From assembly GCA_964501265.1 (NCBI GenBank), contig CAZCSK010000031.1:1-27422 (forward strand): a DNA stretch of 27,422 nt. Direction: 5' to 3'. The DNA comes from CAZCSK01 sp964501265 (GTDB lineage: Bacteria; Actinomycetota; CADDZG01; JAHWKV01). How positions within the stretch are numbered: position 1 is the first letter of the stretch; every line of letters begins with the position of its first letter. Below, one piece after another: positions 7,057 through 15,387 of this stretch. The position numbers and the translations under genes were made by a program. The notes beneath the pieces are model-generated. The model searched no databases and was not told the origin of the DNA. It was given only the letters and a program-made list of their open reading frames with translations.

Positions 7057-7312
7057 GGCCATAGGGATCAGAGAGCTTAAAAACCGAGCCACGGAAATCT
7101 TGAGAGGAGTCGAGGTAGGAAAGGCTCCGGTAGTTGTAACGCGTCATGGACGACCCACAGCGCTGATCTTGCCGATCGACTCTCCTGAAGCTGAAGATTA
7201 TGTGCTCTCCCACGCTCCCGAATTCGTGGCTTCTTTGCGAGAGGCTGAATCTGACTTGCGCCGGGGCAAAACCATTGGCTTGCGGACCTACAAGCGGCGG
7301 CGGAATCTCTAG
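7055..7312 (+). CDS. Phd/YefM-family antitoxin
   Basis: An 85-residue protein whose N-terminal half matches the Phd/YefM DNA-binding fold: MAIGIRELKNRATEILRGV, PVVVTRHGRPTALILP. The C-terminal half is a charged helix and basic tail that would wrap the toxin. The start at 7055 is chosen because it places the protein N-terminus correctly; a GTG/TTG-type start at 7016 would put the promoter and operator inside the gene. No Shine-Dalgarno is visible and translation may be leaderless. The toxin gene follows after 6 bases. Confidence 0.85.
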   Translation: MAIGIRELKNRATEILRGVEVGKAPVVVTRHGRPTALILPIDSPEAEDYVLSHAPEFVASLREAESDLRRGKTIGLRTYKRRRNL

Positions 7313-7318
7313 GGATTC

Positions 7319-7600
7319 ATGGCAGAAGTACGCCTTGCTCGCAGAGCGGTCAAGGATCTGGACTCCCTCCAAACGAAGTCTGCCCGCAACGTGATTGTTG
7401 CTATTGAGAAACTGGGGGCCGATCCCAGTGACCCCAACTTGGATGTCAAAGCTCTTGTCGGCCATAGGCCGTGGCGACGTCTGCGGGTAGGCAACTACCG
7501 AGTAGTGTTTCGCCTCTCCGAGGGCAAGAAAGTGCTACTAGTCGGTCGCGTCATCGACCGTAAGGCTCTCCATGAGGCCGTGCAGAGCCTGCCGGACTGA
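7319..7600 (+). CDS. RelE/ParE-family toxin
   Basis: A 93-residue protein typical of the RelE/ParE superfamily in length and pattern: VRLARRAVKDLDSL at the N-terminus, a helical hairpin, then the core strands HRPWRRLRVGNYRVVFRL and KVLLVGRVIDRKALHEAV. RelE members cut mRNA on the ribosome and ParE members poison gyrase; the sequence does not decide between them. The usual final HRxxxY-type motif is replaced by DRKALHEAV. It pairs with the antitoxin directly upstream. Confidence 0.85.
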   Translation: MAEVRLARRAVKDLDSLQTKSARNVIVAIEKLGADPSDPNLDVKALVGHRPWRRLRVGNYRVVFRLSEGKKVLLVGRVIDRKALHEAVQSLPD

Positions 7601-7637
7601 GGAGTTTGAATAGCATCCTGTTAGGGGCACCATGTCA

Positions 7638-7670
7638 TGTCGCGAGAAATCGTGGACACGTGTCGCGAGA
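7638..7670. repeat. Direct repeat TGTCGCGAGA in the intergenic region
   Basis: TGTCGCGAGA occurs at 7638-7647 and 7661-7670, 23 bases apart, in the 144-base gap between the toxin gene and the ZIP-like remnant. It could be a regulator's double binding site or a remnant of a mobile-element end; nothing else distinguishes the two. Confidence 0.5.
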
Positions 7671-7744
7671 CATAGTAGTTAGGATTCTGAGCAACTTCCT
7701 GTAAGGCCCGTGGACAAAGCTGTGCATTCCAACTGAGAGGAGCC

Positions 7745-8372
7745 ATGGATAACCTCGCTGCCTCAGCAGGGTGGGGACTATTGATCGGGGCTAGCCTCGT
7801 CGCTGGCGCGATTGTGGCATCTGCCACCCGCCTGCCGGAACGACTGGCTGCCTTGCTCACGGCCTTCGGCGGCGGCGTCCTGCTCGCGGCGGTCGCGCTC
7901 GAGCTGGTGCCTAAGGCCGACGCGCAGGCGGGGACGTGGGGGACGGCGATCGGACTCCTGGCCGGGATGCTTATCTACGTGGGTGCGGACGCGTGGCTGA
8001 CCCGCGACGACGTGGCGAGGGCGGCACGTCGGTCAGGTCATGCCGCCGCGGCGGCCCGATCGATGGCGCTTCATCCGAAGCATTCGGAGGGTGCGCGGGG
8101 TAAGTCGATCGCAGTCGGGCTCTTCATCGATGGCGTGCCAGAATCGATCGCTGTCGGAGATCGGTCTGTCTCTGCTGCTTGCCGCGGTGCTGGGGGCAAC
8201 GGTACTGTCTGGAGCGAGCCTGTCTGTCATCGGAACAACTCAGGCTGTCGCGGCCGGAGCGGTTCTGGCGGTGATATCGGTGTCGATCATCCCCCATGCG
8301 TTTGATGAGGTAAGCAGCCTCGCCGCATGCGCCGCTGTAGCTGGCTTCGTCTGCGGCTACGTCCTGGGTTGA
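7745..8372 (+). pseudogene. ZIP-family-like metal transporter, broken by frameshift and internal deletion
   Basis: The first frame (from ATG 7745, preceded by GAGAGGAG) encodes three good transmembrane segments and the ZIP-like segment GKSIAVGLFIDGVPESIAVG. Near 8150 the homology jumps to another frame, which continues with EIGLSLLLAAVLGATVLSG, TQAVAAGAVLAVISVSIIPHAFDEV and a last helix ending at 8372. Between these, the segment that in full members contains the SNLPEG-type metal site and one or two helices is missing, perhaps 40-50 residues. A near-repeat TCGATCGCNGTCGG occurs on both sides of the preceding stretch (about 8107 and 8142) and could have mediated the deletion. Either a pseudogene or a compact variant with a sequencing error; I favour pseudogene. 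Confidence 0.7.
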
Positions 8373-8428
8373 CTCCGGCGAAAGACGGCCGCTCGCCCTA
8401 TAATTTGCAAACGTCTTGGAGGTGGGTC

Positions 8429-9400
<972 letters not shown>

Positions 9401-9419
9401 ACCTCGATCTTCACCACAC

Positions 9420-10106
9420 CTAGAAGAGGAATGTTTGCCAGAACGGGTGGCGCCAAGCTGCCATTGAAGGACGAGTCCTTCGGGGCTCCTTAAGGAGTAC
9501 TAGGGACTCCTCGAAGGGAGGAAGTTCCTCAAGGACCAGTGGTGAAGCCGGCACCGGCAGAGGCGCAGTTGGGGTGGTCACCGGAGTTTCAGCGACTCGG
9601 GCTGGAGCGACAATCGTGGGTGCGGCGCGCGGAGCCTTCGAGGCTCGAACCTCCCCGCTTCCCATCCGTGCGAAGATTTCAGTAACCCAAATATTTCCGC
9701 CCGACGTTGCCGTTCCGACTGCGAATCTGTTGTACGCAGGGGTAAGGATTTGAGCGCGGTGAGTGCCGGATGCCATGAAAGCTTGGTGGACAACTTGGGC
9801 AGTCGCCCCGCGGCCTACGTTTTCTCCGAGCGCACTCCAACCGGTCACCTGACTCGTGAGCTGTGAGTTGTGAAAGATCCGCCCTCTACGGGCCATCAGG
9901 GCGGAGTGATTCCTAGCCACCGCCAGAAGACCCACGTCAAGGGAGAGCGGGGCCATCCCGCGCTTAGTTCTCTCGGCGTTTAGTAGGTTGCCCAATTCTG
10001 CTTCCTCTAACCCACCAGCATTGACGGGAGCGCTTAGAAGCCAAAGAAAAAAGAACAGCAAGGCTAGGCCCGCTGAGCGCGCAGTCCGGACGGTCGAAAT
10101 TCTCAT
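9420..10106 (-). CDS. Secreted CAP/SCP-domain protein
   Basis: A 228-residue protein with a signal peptide (about 1-30, ending APVNAGG). A CAP (SCP/PR-1, YkwD-like) domain spans about residues 35-150: LLNAERTKRGMAPLSLDVGL, the histidine-containing ARNHSALMA, ALGENVGRG, HQAFMASGTHRAQIL and NIWVTEIFA. The remaining 75 residues are a Pro/Ala-rich, low-complexity tail. CAP proteins are extracellular with diverse and often unknown functions. It is convergent with the ice-binding-like gene, 19 bases apart. Confidence 0.88.
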   Translation of the reverse strand: MRISTVRTARSAGLALLFFFLWLLSAPVNAGGLEEAELGNLLNAERTKRGMAPLSLDVGLLAVARNHSALMARRGRIFHNSQLTSQVTGWSALGENVGRGATAQVVHQAFMASGTHRAQILTPAYNRFAVGTATSGGNIWVTEIFARMGSGEVRASKAPRAAPTIVAPARVAETPVTTPTAPLPVPASPLVLEELPPFEESLVLLKEPRRTRPSMAAWRHPFWQTFLF

Positions 10107-10143
10107 GAATTAGTCCCCTTTGGGCCACCCTAGCAGGCACTAG

Positions 10144-11163
10144 TCATTTTGGACTGGCACGTGTAAGGACCAATTTGGTGTATGAGCCGAAGATGAGTTC
10201 GGGCGCATCGTCCCAGCCTGCGTAGGTCGTAATGACATCTGGGTCGATCTCTCTCCTTGAAATCAGATCGATAACTGCCGGAAGATCAGTGACAGCGTTT
10301 GGCCTGCCGGTGATGAACGTGATTCCCCGGCTGTACATCTCCAAAAGAGGCATGGGGAGATCGCCTGGATAAATACCGATACTGGTGCACACCCCTCCTG
10401 GTTCAGTGGAACGGATGGCGCACAACAGGCCCTCCGGGTCGGCGCTGGCGTCGATAGTTATGGGATAGCGTCCGGCTTTGCGCGGAAAGGGCCCGGCGAT
10501 TGCGTTGGCGCCAAGTTTCTCCGCGAATGCAAGCCGAGTGGAGGATTGATCGAGGTAGTCGATCTTGCCCGCACCGAGTGCGCGGGCGATGTCGACCGAA
10601 AGCAGAGCAATGCTCGGGGCCCCACCGGCGACTATGAGAACCTCGGCTCCCGGTTGCCTTGCGAGATGGGGGGCAACGGTTCGGTAGGCGTCGCAGATGT
10701 TGTCTGATGCTGTGGCAAAGGTTCGCGGCGCAACACCTTCCGGGATTTTGAAGAGCATCGATCGCGCGAAAGGAATTCTCACTAGGTCGCTTAGGGCCCC
10801 TCCCCAGTCGCCGCCGACCTCACCCAGCCCGAACATCGCTCCGGGGTTGACCTTGCGGCAACTGCCGGTGATCCCGCGTTGGCATCGGTCGCATTCTCCG
10901 CACGAGATCTGGAAAGAAACGACCACTTCGTCGCCGAGTTGCACGTCCGCCTCGGGTCCGGCCTCGACAACTGTTCCAACAAACTCGTGCCCAAAAGCGA
11001 AGGGGCCGGGGACGGGGAAGAGCCCGCCCGCGACCGGGCGATCGAGATCGCAAATCGCCACCGAAGTCGGGGCGACGATCGCTTCGGCGTTTCCTTGAAT
11101 CTTGGGCTCTGGGACTTCTCGCCACTCGAGAACGTTGGGTTCCACAAAGGTCAACTGACGCAT
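10144..11163 (-). CDS. Zinc-dependent alcohol dehydrogenase (MDR superfamily)
   Basis: A 339-residue medium-chain dehydrogenase. The catalytic zinc region shows C38 (AICDLD) and GHE (H59, E60). The structural zinc site has four cysteines, C88, C91, C94 and C102 (CGECDRCQRGITGSC). The Rossmann part starts around residue 172 (AEVLIVAGGAPSIALLSVDIA), where the usual GxGxxG is altered, so cofactor binding cannot be read reliably. The substrate is unknown; the family oxidises alcohols or polyols with NAD(P). The start is at the ATG giving MRQLTFVEP. Confidence 0.9.
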   Translation of the reverse strand: MRQLTFVEPNVLEWREVPEPKIQGNAEAIVAPTSVAICDLDRPVAGGLFPVPGPFAFGHEFVGTVVEAGPEADVQLGDEVVVSFQISCGECDRCQRGITGSCRKVNPGAMFGLGEVGGDWGGALSDLVRIPFARSMLFKIPEGVAPRTFATASDNICDAYRTVAPHLARQPGAEVLIVAGGAPSIALLSVDIARALGAGKIDYLDQSSTRLAFAEKLGANAIAGPFPRKAGRYPITIDASADPEGLLCAIRSTEPGGVCTSIGIYPGDLPMPLLEMYSRGITFITGRPNAVTDLPAVIDLISRREIDPDVITTYAGWDDAPELIFGSYTKLVLTRASPK

Positions 11164-11210
11164 TATCTATAACCCTTCAAGTTCGGTCACGAGCCGTGCC
11201 ACGCGGTTCA

Positions 11211-12233
11211 TCAATCTCCCAGACTCGTTATTTCATCGAGCGACATCGGGGTGGGCGGCAGGCACTGTTCGTAGGTGCAGTCTAGGGGATCCTTGTCGGA
11301 CCGCCACCTGCGAAAGGTCGTCGCATGACGAAACCTTGGGCCCTGCATGTGGTCGTACGCCACTTCGCAGACGAGCACCGGCTTGATCGCCACCCATTCC
11401 TTTTCCACAGGCCCCGTCCATCGACTAGCACCTCCGGGCCCGCGTTCGTCGCCGAAGCCTGATACCCCTTTGAGCTTGCTGAGTTCGGACAGCATCCGAC
11501 GCTTATCCTCTGCGCTAAACGACGATGTGTGACCCACGAAACTCAATCGGCCACCCTCGTAGAGTCCGAGTAATAAGGATCCGATGGCTGCTCCATCCTT
11601 CGACAGGCGGTAGCCACCCACAACGCAATCGGCCGTCCTCAAGTGCTTGATCTTTATCCACGCTCGCTTGCCCGGCAAATAATGTTCATCCGCCTTCTTG
11701 GCAACGATTCCATCCAGTCCCGCCCCCTCGAAACGATCGAACCACTCCGCCGCCACTGATGCCTCGCTTGTTTGCGGGGTTATGAAGGTGTGCAGACCTC
11801 TAGCAAAGACCTCGTCTAATCGTCGGCGACGCTCCAAAATCGGTCGTTCCCGCAGATCTTCGTCTAGCCCGAGCAGGTCGAACGCGACGAACGAAGAAGG
11901 AATCTGTTTGGAAAGCATCTGGATCCGTGACGCCGCCGGATGGATCCTCATCTGCAAAGCGTCGAAATCGAGCCCATGCTCCGAGGCAATGACGATCTCA
12001 CCGTCAACAACGGCCCGTGGGGGCAGGGCCTTACCAAGCTTCTCCACAAGTTCCGGAAAATACCTTTCCAGCGGACGCTCGTTGCGACTGGCGATATGAA
12101 TGCGATCTTCGGCACGAAAGACGATCGCCCTAAAGCCGTCCCATTTCGGCTCAAAGAGCCAGCCCGCGCCCGACGGTATGACGGTCGCGGTTTTCGCCAG
12201 CATCGGTTGGATGGGAGGCTCGATGACGTACAT
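11211..12233 (-). CDS. ATP-dependent DNA ligase (LigC-like)
   Basis: A 340-residue ligase with adenylation and OB-fold domains only. Motif I is FEPKWDGFR with nucleophile K30; motif III is about SSFVAFDLLGLD; motif IV is LDGIVAKKAD; motif V is AWIKIKHLRTADCVVGGY. The OB domain carries SLLLGLYEGGRLSFVGHTSS and ends with VCEVAYDHMQGPRFRHATTFRRWR. There is no polymerase or nuclease domain, so it resembles actinobacterial LigC more than full LigD. It would seal nicks in repair. It is divergent from the peroxiredoxin gene with 26 bases between the starts. Confidence 0.9.
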   Translation of the reverse strand: MYVIEPPIQPMLAKTATVIPSGAGWLFEPKWDGFRAIVFRAEDRIHIASRNERPLERYFPELVEKLGKALPPRAVVDGEIVIASEHGLDFDALQMRIHPAASRIQMLSKQIPSSFVAFDLLGLDEDLRERPILERRRRLDEVFARGLHTFITPQTSEASVAAEWFDRFEGAGLDGIVAKKADEHYLPGKRAWIKIKHLRTADCVVGGYRLSKDGAAIGSLLLGLYEGGRLSFVGHTSSFSAEDKRRMLSELSKLKGVSGFGDERGPGGASRWTGPVEKEWVAIKPVLVCEVAYDHMQGPRFRHATTFRRWRSDKDPLDCTYEQCLPPTPMSLDEITSLGD

Positions 12234-12259
12234 AACTGCAATCTACTAAAGTGGAGACG

Positions 12260-12745
12260 ATGTTAGAGCTTGGATCAAAGGCGCCGGAGTTCACTCTGCC
12301 GGATCAAGACGGCAATCCTGTGTCGCTTTCGGAGATGTCTGGCAAATGGACGGTGTTCTGGTGGTACGCCATTGCCGGCTCGGCTGGCTGAACGATTGAA
12401 GGCCAGGGGTTCCGTGATCGAACCCCAGAGTTCTCCAAGCTCGGCGCAGTGATCCTCGGATGTTCATACGATCCACCCGAGAAAAACAAAGAGTTTGCCG
12501 AAACAGAGAGTTTTCCATACGTGCTCCTATCGGACGTTGACCACACGGTGGCTAAGCAATACCACGTTGCTTTCGAGCCGGGCCATCAATACGAAGAGTG
12601 GCCAAAGCGACTTTCCTTCCTGATAGACCCCTCCGGATTTGTCCGCAAGATTTACAAGGTGATGGATGTTGCCGGCCATGCCGAACAACTGCTTTACGAT
12701 TTGAGAGAAGCGGTCGAGGAGTCAAGCGCGTCCTCAGACGGTTAA
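12260..12745 (+). CDS. Bcp/AhpC-type peroxiredoxin, probable selenoprotein (in-frame UGA at codon 44)
   Basis: The frame runs for 161 residues with one in-frame TGA (12389-12391). Before it: MLELGSKAPEFTLPDQDG and KWTVFWWYAIAGSAG. After it, in the same frame: TIEGQGFRDR, KLGAVILGCSYDPPEKN, FPYVLLSDVDHTVAKQY and FLIDPSGFVRKIYKV. In Cys homologues the fingerprint is TPGCT.EGQ.FRD, so the TGA falls exactly on the peroxidatic cysteine, giving SAGUTIEGQ. A 7-bp hairpin follows 14 bases after the TGA. No resolving cysteine is seen at the usual +5 position; the only Cys is C68. The family reduces hydroperoxides using thioredoxin-like donors. The alternative is a nonsense mutation of the active site. 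Shine-Dalgarno GGAG lies 3 bases before the ATG. The 3' end overlaps the convergent cupredoxin gene by 12 bases. Confidence 0.82.
12389..12426 (+). promoter_or_regulatory. Candidate bacterial SECIS element
   Basis: The TGA (12389-12391) is followed by a perfect 7-bp stem, GGGGTTC (12406-12412) with GAACCCC (12420-12426), closing a 7-base loop CGTGATC. The UGA-to-loop distance is 21 bases and the second loop base is G. These values fit the bacterial SECIS consensus as I recall it (UGA-to-loop distance 16-37, upper stem 4-16 bp, G within the first two loop bases). It lies inside the coding sequence, as bacterial SECIS elements do. Confidence 0.75.
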
Positions 12746-14593
12746 CCGAAGTGCCGACAATGCAGCGAGCACTACGAACAGGGCGAGGCCTCCAAGTACC
12801 AGGGTGATCCGAAATCCGCGGGCGACTGGCGATTTCCCAAGGAGCAGATAAAGCGCTGGTCCGAAGGGAACTGCGAGTGCTGCAATCAGCCATATGTTGC
12901 GTTGCGTCCCGGTGAAATCCTCACGCCGCGCGAGATCCCAAACCGACACCGCCATCCAGGTTGCGTAGAGCGCGAGTGGCAAGGCGTATGCATACATTCC
13001 GAGAAAGATCATCCACGGATTCGGTGTGGCGCTGATTCCTAGCAATGTGACCTCCTTTGTTGGGATTGTTTGAGGAACCCGGCGAGTCGCCGCCATGCGA
13101 CCAACTTCTCCAGGGGGTTCGAGCATTGAAGGGAGCAGGCTTGCGCCTGGGGGATCCGGCATAGTCCGGTAGTCCGGTGGCTGGATCCTGTCCGACAGCG
13201 AAAGAGCAAACCTGCCGATCCTTTCGATTCCGACGCCCATTTCGCCCCCGCCGAGATTGTTCAAAGCCGAATCGCACATGTTGAGGACTTCGATGCCCGG
13301 CGGCAAGCTGGACGCGAATTGGTTGTCTGCAAAGCAGTTGCCCGGGCCGGCCGGTGCAGCGAGAGCCAGGTCGGCAATTCCGGATCCAGTCACATTGTTG
13401 CCCTCAATACGATTGTGATACGCAGTCCAGAAGTTGCGATCAAGGCTCGGCATCACGAGTATTCCGTAGTGGGAGTTGTTTTCGACGCGATTGTTGTGCA
13501 CGATGTTGTCCTCGGTCCCGAGCAGTGCAATCCCGGCTCCGAAGACCGCATAGCGAGGCACTTTGAAGGGGACGACGGTCCGCCCATTGTCGTGGATGTA
13601 GTTGTCATAGATGACCGCCCCCCGTTGGGGGGCGTTCCTTTCTGAATCTAGAGTGTTCGGCAGTATCCCTGTCTTGTTGAAGCGCCATTCCGACCTCGTG
13701 ATCAAAAGATCCCCCCCGGCATTTGTGCCGGAGAACCCGAGTTCGTTGTACTCGGCAAGCGAGTCGGTCACGATCGAGTTGCATGGTTGGCATGCGCCGA
13801 TGTAGATGCCTCCGTCGGGGCTCCCCGCTGCATAGACGTTGTCCATCCGGCCGTTGATCGACTCAATCGCATATAGGCCGTAGTCGCCGTTTCGAATCGC
13901 CGACACATAGGCGGCGCGATATCCCTTGACCTTCGAGAAATAGAAGCCGTTGACTTTGTAATTGCGCGCAGTCATATTCTCGACCGCAACTCGATCGGCT
14001 GCGACGAGTATTCCGTTGCTCCTGCGAAATTCCCCGTCGAGAATCACCGTATGCCTGTTCGCCCCCCGGATGGTGATGTCGGGGGTCCTGACAACGACTG
14101 CTTCTTCGTAAACGCCTGGGCCAATCTGAACGGTGTCCTTAGGATGCGCCGCGTCGACTGCGCCCTGGATCGTAGCGAAATCCGTCGGCACGGAGAGCGT
14201 CAAGGGACCTTCTGGTCTTGGAGACAAGACCGCTGGCGGACCAGGAGCGACAGCATCCCCAACAAGCACGATTCCCGACATGCCGATTCCACCGGGGGCG
14301 CCGTGATAGACGCAGTAATAACGGTATACGCCGGCGTCGGGGAACTTTCGGCGAAAAGTCTTGTTGATCGTCAGGTCCCCCGAGTGAATAGGCGCGTCGT
14401 CGCCGGTCACCGTGTGGGTAAGAAGACCCCGCGATTTCCACGTCACGGTGGCCCCTTGGGAAACTCTGATTGTTTGGTTCTCGAAAAAGTCGTCCCCGAT
14501 TGCTACGGTACGATCCGACGCCTTGGCGACAAGAGTTGCGGTGGGAAATATCAACAGCAGGGAAACCATAAGACCTGCCCCGACGCGTCGCAT
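12734..14593 (-). CDS. Cupredoxin + right-handed beta-helix (NosD-like) + membrane domain fusion
   Basis: A 619-residue multidomain protein. A signal peptide (about 1-25) precedes a plastocyanin-like domain (about 28-112) with type 1 copper ligands H60 (LLTHTVTG), C94, H97 and M105 (YYCVYHGAPGGIGM). Residues about 130-435 form a right-handed parallel beta-helix of the NosD/pectate-lyase type (DFATIQGAVDAAHPKDTVQIGPGVY, then repeated N-rich turns such as IVHNNRVENNSHYGI). The last 110 residues hold three hydrophobic segments; ANPWMIFLGMYAY starts the first, and NIWLIAALAVPFGPALYLLLG resembles a PLDc_N membrane motif. It may be an extracytoplasmic electron-transfer or polysaccharide-related protein anchored at its C-terminus; substrate unknown. 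Confidence 0.85.
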   Translation of the reverse strand: MRRVGAGLMVSLLLIFPTATLVAKASDRTVAIGDDFFENQTIRVSQGATVTWKSRGLLTHTVTGDDAPIHSGDLTINKTFRRKFPDAGVYRYYCVYHGAPGGIGMSGIVLVGDAVAPGPPAVLSPRPEGPLTLSVPTDFATIQGAVDAAHPKDTVQIGPGVYEEAVVVRTPDITIRGANRHTVILDGEFRRSNGILVAADRVAVENMTARNYKVNGFYFSKVKGYRAAYVSAIRNGDYGLYAIESINGRMDNVYAAGSPDGGIYIGACQPCNSIVTDSLAEYNELGFSGTNAGGDLLITRSEWRFNKTGILPNTLDSERNAPQRGAVIYDNYIHDNGRTVVPFKVPRYAVFGAGIALLGTEDNIVHNNRVENNSHYGILVMPSLDRNFWTAYHNRIEGNNVTGSGIADLALAAPAGPGNCFADNQFASSLPPGIEVLNMCDSALNNLGGGEMGVGIERIGRFALSLSDRIQPPDYRTMPDPPGASLLPSMLEPPGEVGRMAATRRVPQTIPTKEVTLLGISATPNPWMIFLGMYAYALPLALYATWMAVSVWDLARREDFTGTQRNIWLIAALAVPFGPALYLLLGKSPVARGFRITLVLGGLALFVVLAALSALRLTV

Positions 14594-14640
14594 GTGTGGA
14601 ATCGTATATTTTCTTACAGATCCGACTAGGGAGGTCAGTA

Positions 14641-15327
14641 ATGGGGGAGATGGTCAATTTTGGATCCAACGGCGGGGAGTGCGACGGTTATCTGGCGAAG
14701 TCACAAGAAGGGGCGCCTGCCGTCTTAGTGATACAGGAATGGTGGGGACTCGTCGATCACATCAAGGATGTGTGCGAAAGATTCGCCGGAGAAGGATTCA
14801 GTGCGCTTGCGCCCGATCTCTACCATGGCGAGACAACGGAAGAACCTGACGAGGCGGGCAAGTTGCTGATCGCGCTGAACACCGACCGAGCCGTCACCGA
14901 TATGTCGGGAGCCGTATCCTACCTTCGGGGCAATGGTGCCTCCAAAGTGGGATGCGTCGGCTTCTGCATGGGCGGGGCCCTCTCTATCGTGCTTGCGACG
15001 CGTTCGTCCATAGATGCCAGCGTCACCTATTACGGAATTCCTTCGCCGTCGACGGGGGAAGCGGACTATTCGAAGTTGCAAGGGCCCGTGCTCGGCCACT
15101 TCGCCGAACACGACGACTGGGAATCGCCGACAACGCCCGCTGAAGTCTTCGATCTGATCCACGCCGGCGGACAATTGGCCGAGATGCATGTTTACGAGGG
15201 CACTGAGCACGCGTTTTTCAACGACTCGCGCCCGGAGGTCTACGATGCCGACGCGGCCGCCAAGTCGTGGGAGCGAACAATCGAGTTCCTCCGGGCGCAC
15301 CTCGTGTCGGGGGGTTCGGGGGGGTAG
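14641..15327 (+). CDS. Dienelactone hydrolase family protein
   Basis: A 228-residue alpha/beta hydrolase. The ATG at 14641 follows AGGGAGG (14628-14634) at ideal spacing; upstream in-frame starts lack this. Family features are VLVIQEWWGLVDHIKDVCERFA, APDLYHG, the nucleophile cysteine in GFCMGG, the aspartate in HFAEHDDW and the histidine in TEHAFFND, giving the Cys-Asp-His triad. It would hydrolyse dienelactone or related esters. The last residues (SGGSGG) and the stop TAG come from the palindromic element at 15309-15387, so the original C-terminus probably ended near RAHL. Confidence 0.92.
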   Translation: MGEMVNFGSNGGECDGYLAKSQEGAPAVLVIQEWWGLVDHIKDVCERFAGEGFSALAPDLYHGETTEEPDEAGKLLIALNTDRAVTDMSGAVSYLRGNGASKVGCVGFCMGGALSIVLATRSSIDASVTYYGIPSPSTGEADYSKLQGPVLGHFAEHDDWESPTTPAEVFDLIHAGGQLAEMHVYEGTEHAFFNDSRPEVYDADAAAKSWERTIEFLRAHLVSGGSGG

Positions 15328-15387
15328 CAGCGGCCCATCGGTATGACCCCGGAGCGCCAGAAGCTGCGAACCCCCCGAAGTCAAGTG
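15309..15387 (+). repeat. Palindromic element, copy A
   Basis: A 79-bp element with a perfect 10-bp terminal inverted repeat, GGGGGGTTCG (15309-15318) and CGAACCCCCC (15367-15376), followed by GAAGTCAAGTG. It shares GGGGGGGTAGCAGC and GCGCCAGAAGCTGCGAA with copies B and C. It contains the stop codon of the dienelactone hydrolase gene and the ATG and GTG candidate starts of the next gene. Confidence 0.9.

Noticed and set aside
6895..7600. tRNA-integrated genomic island with attachment sites
   Set aside because: No second copy of the tRNA 3' end, no integrase and no phage genes are visible in the window.
9485..9496. Palindrome CTCCTTAAGGAG as a regulatory site
   Set aside because: It lies within the coding sequence of the CAP protein tail, where low-complexity codons produce such symmetry by chance.
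12449..12745. Peroxiredoxin C-terminal part as an independent short gene
   Set aside because: It lies in the same frame as the N-terminal part, joined across the single TGA, and has no ribosome binding site of its own; a single UGA-containing gene explains both halves.
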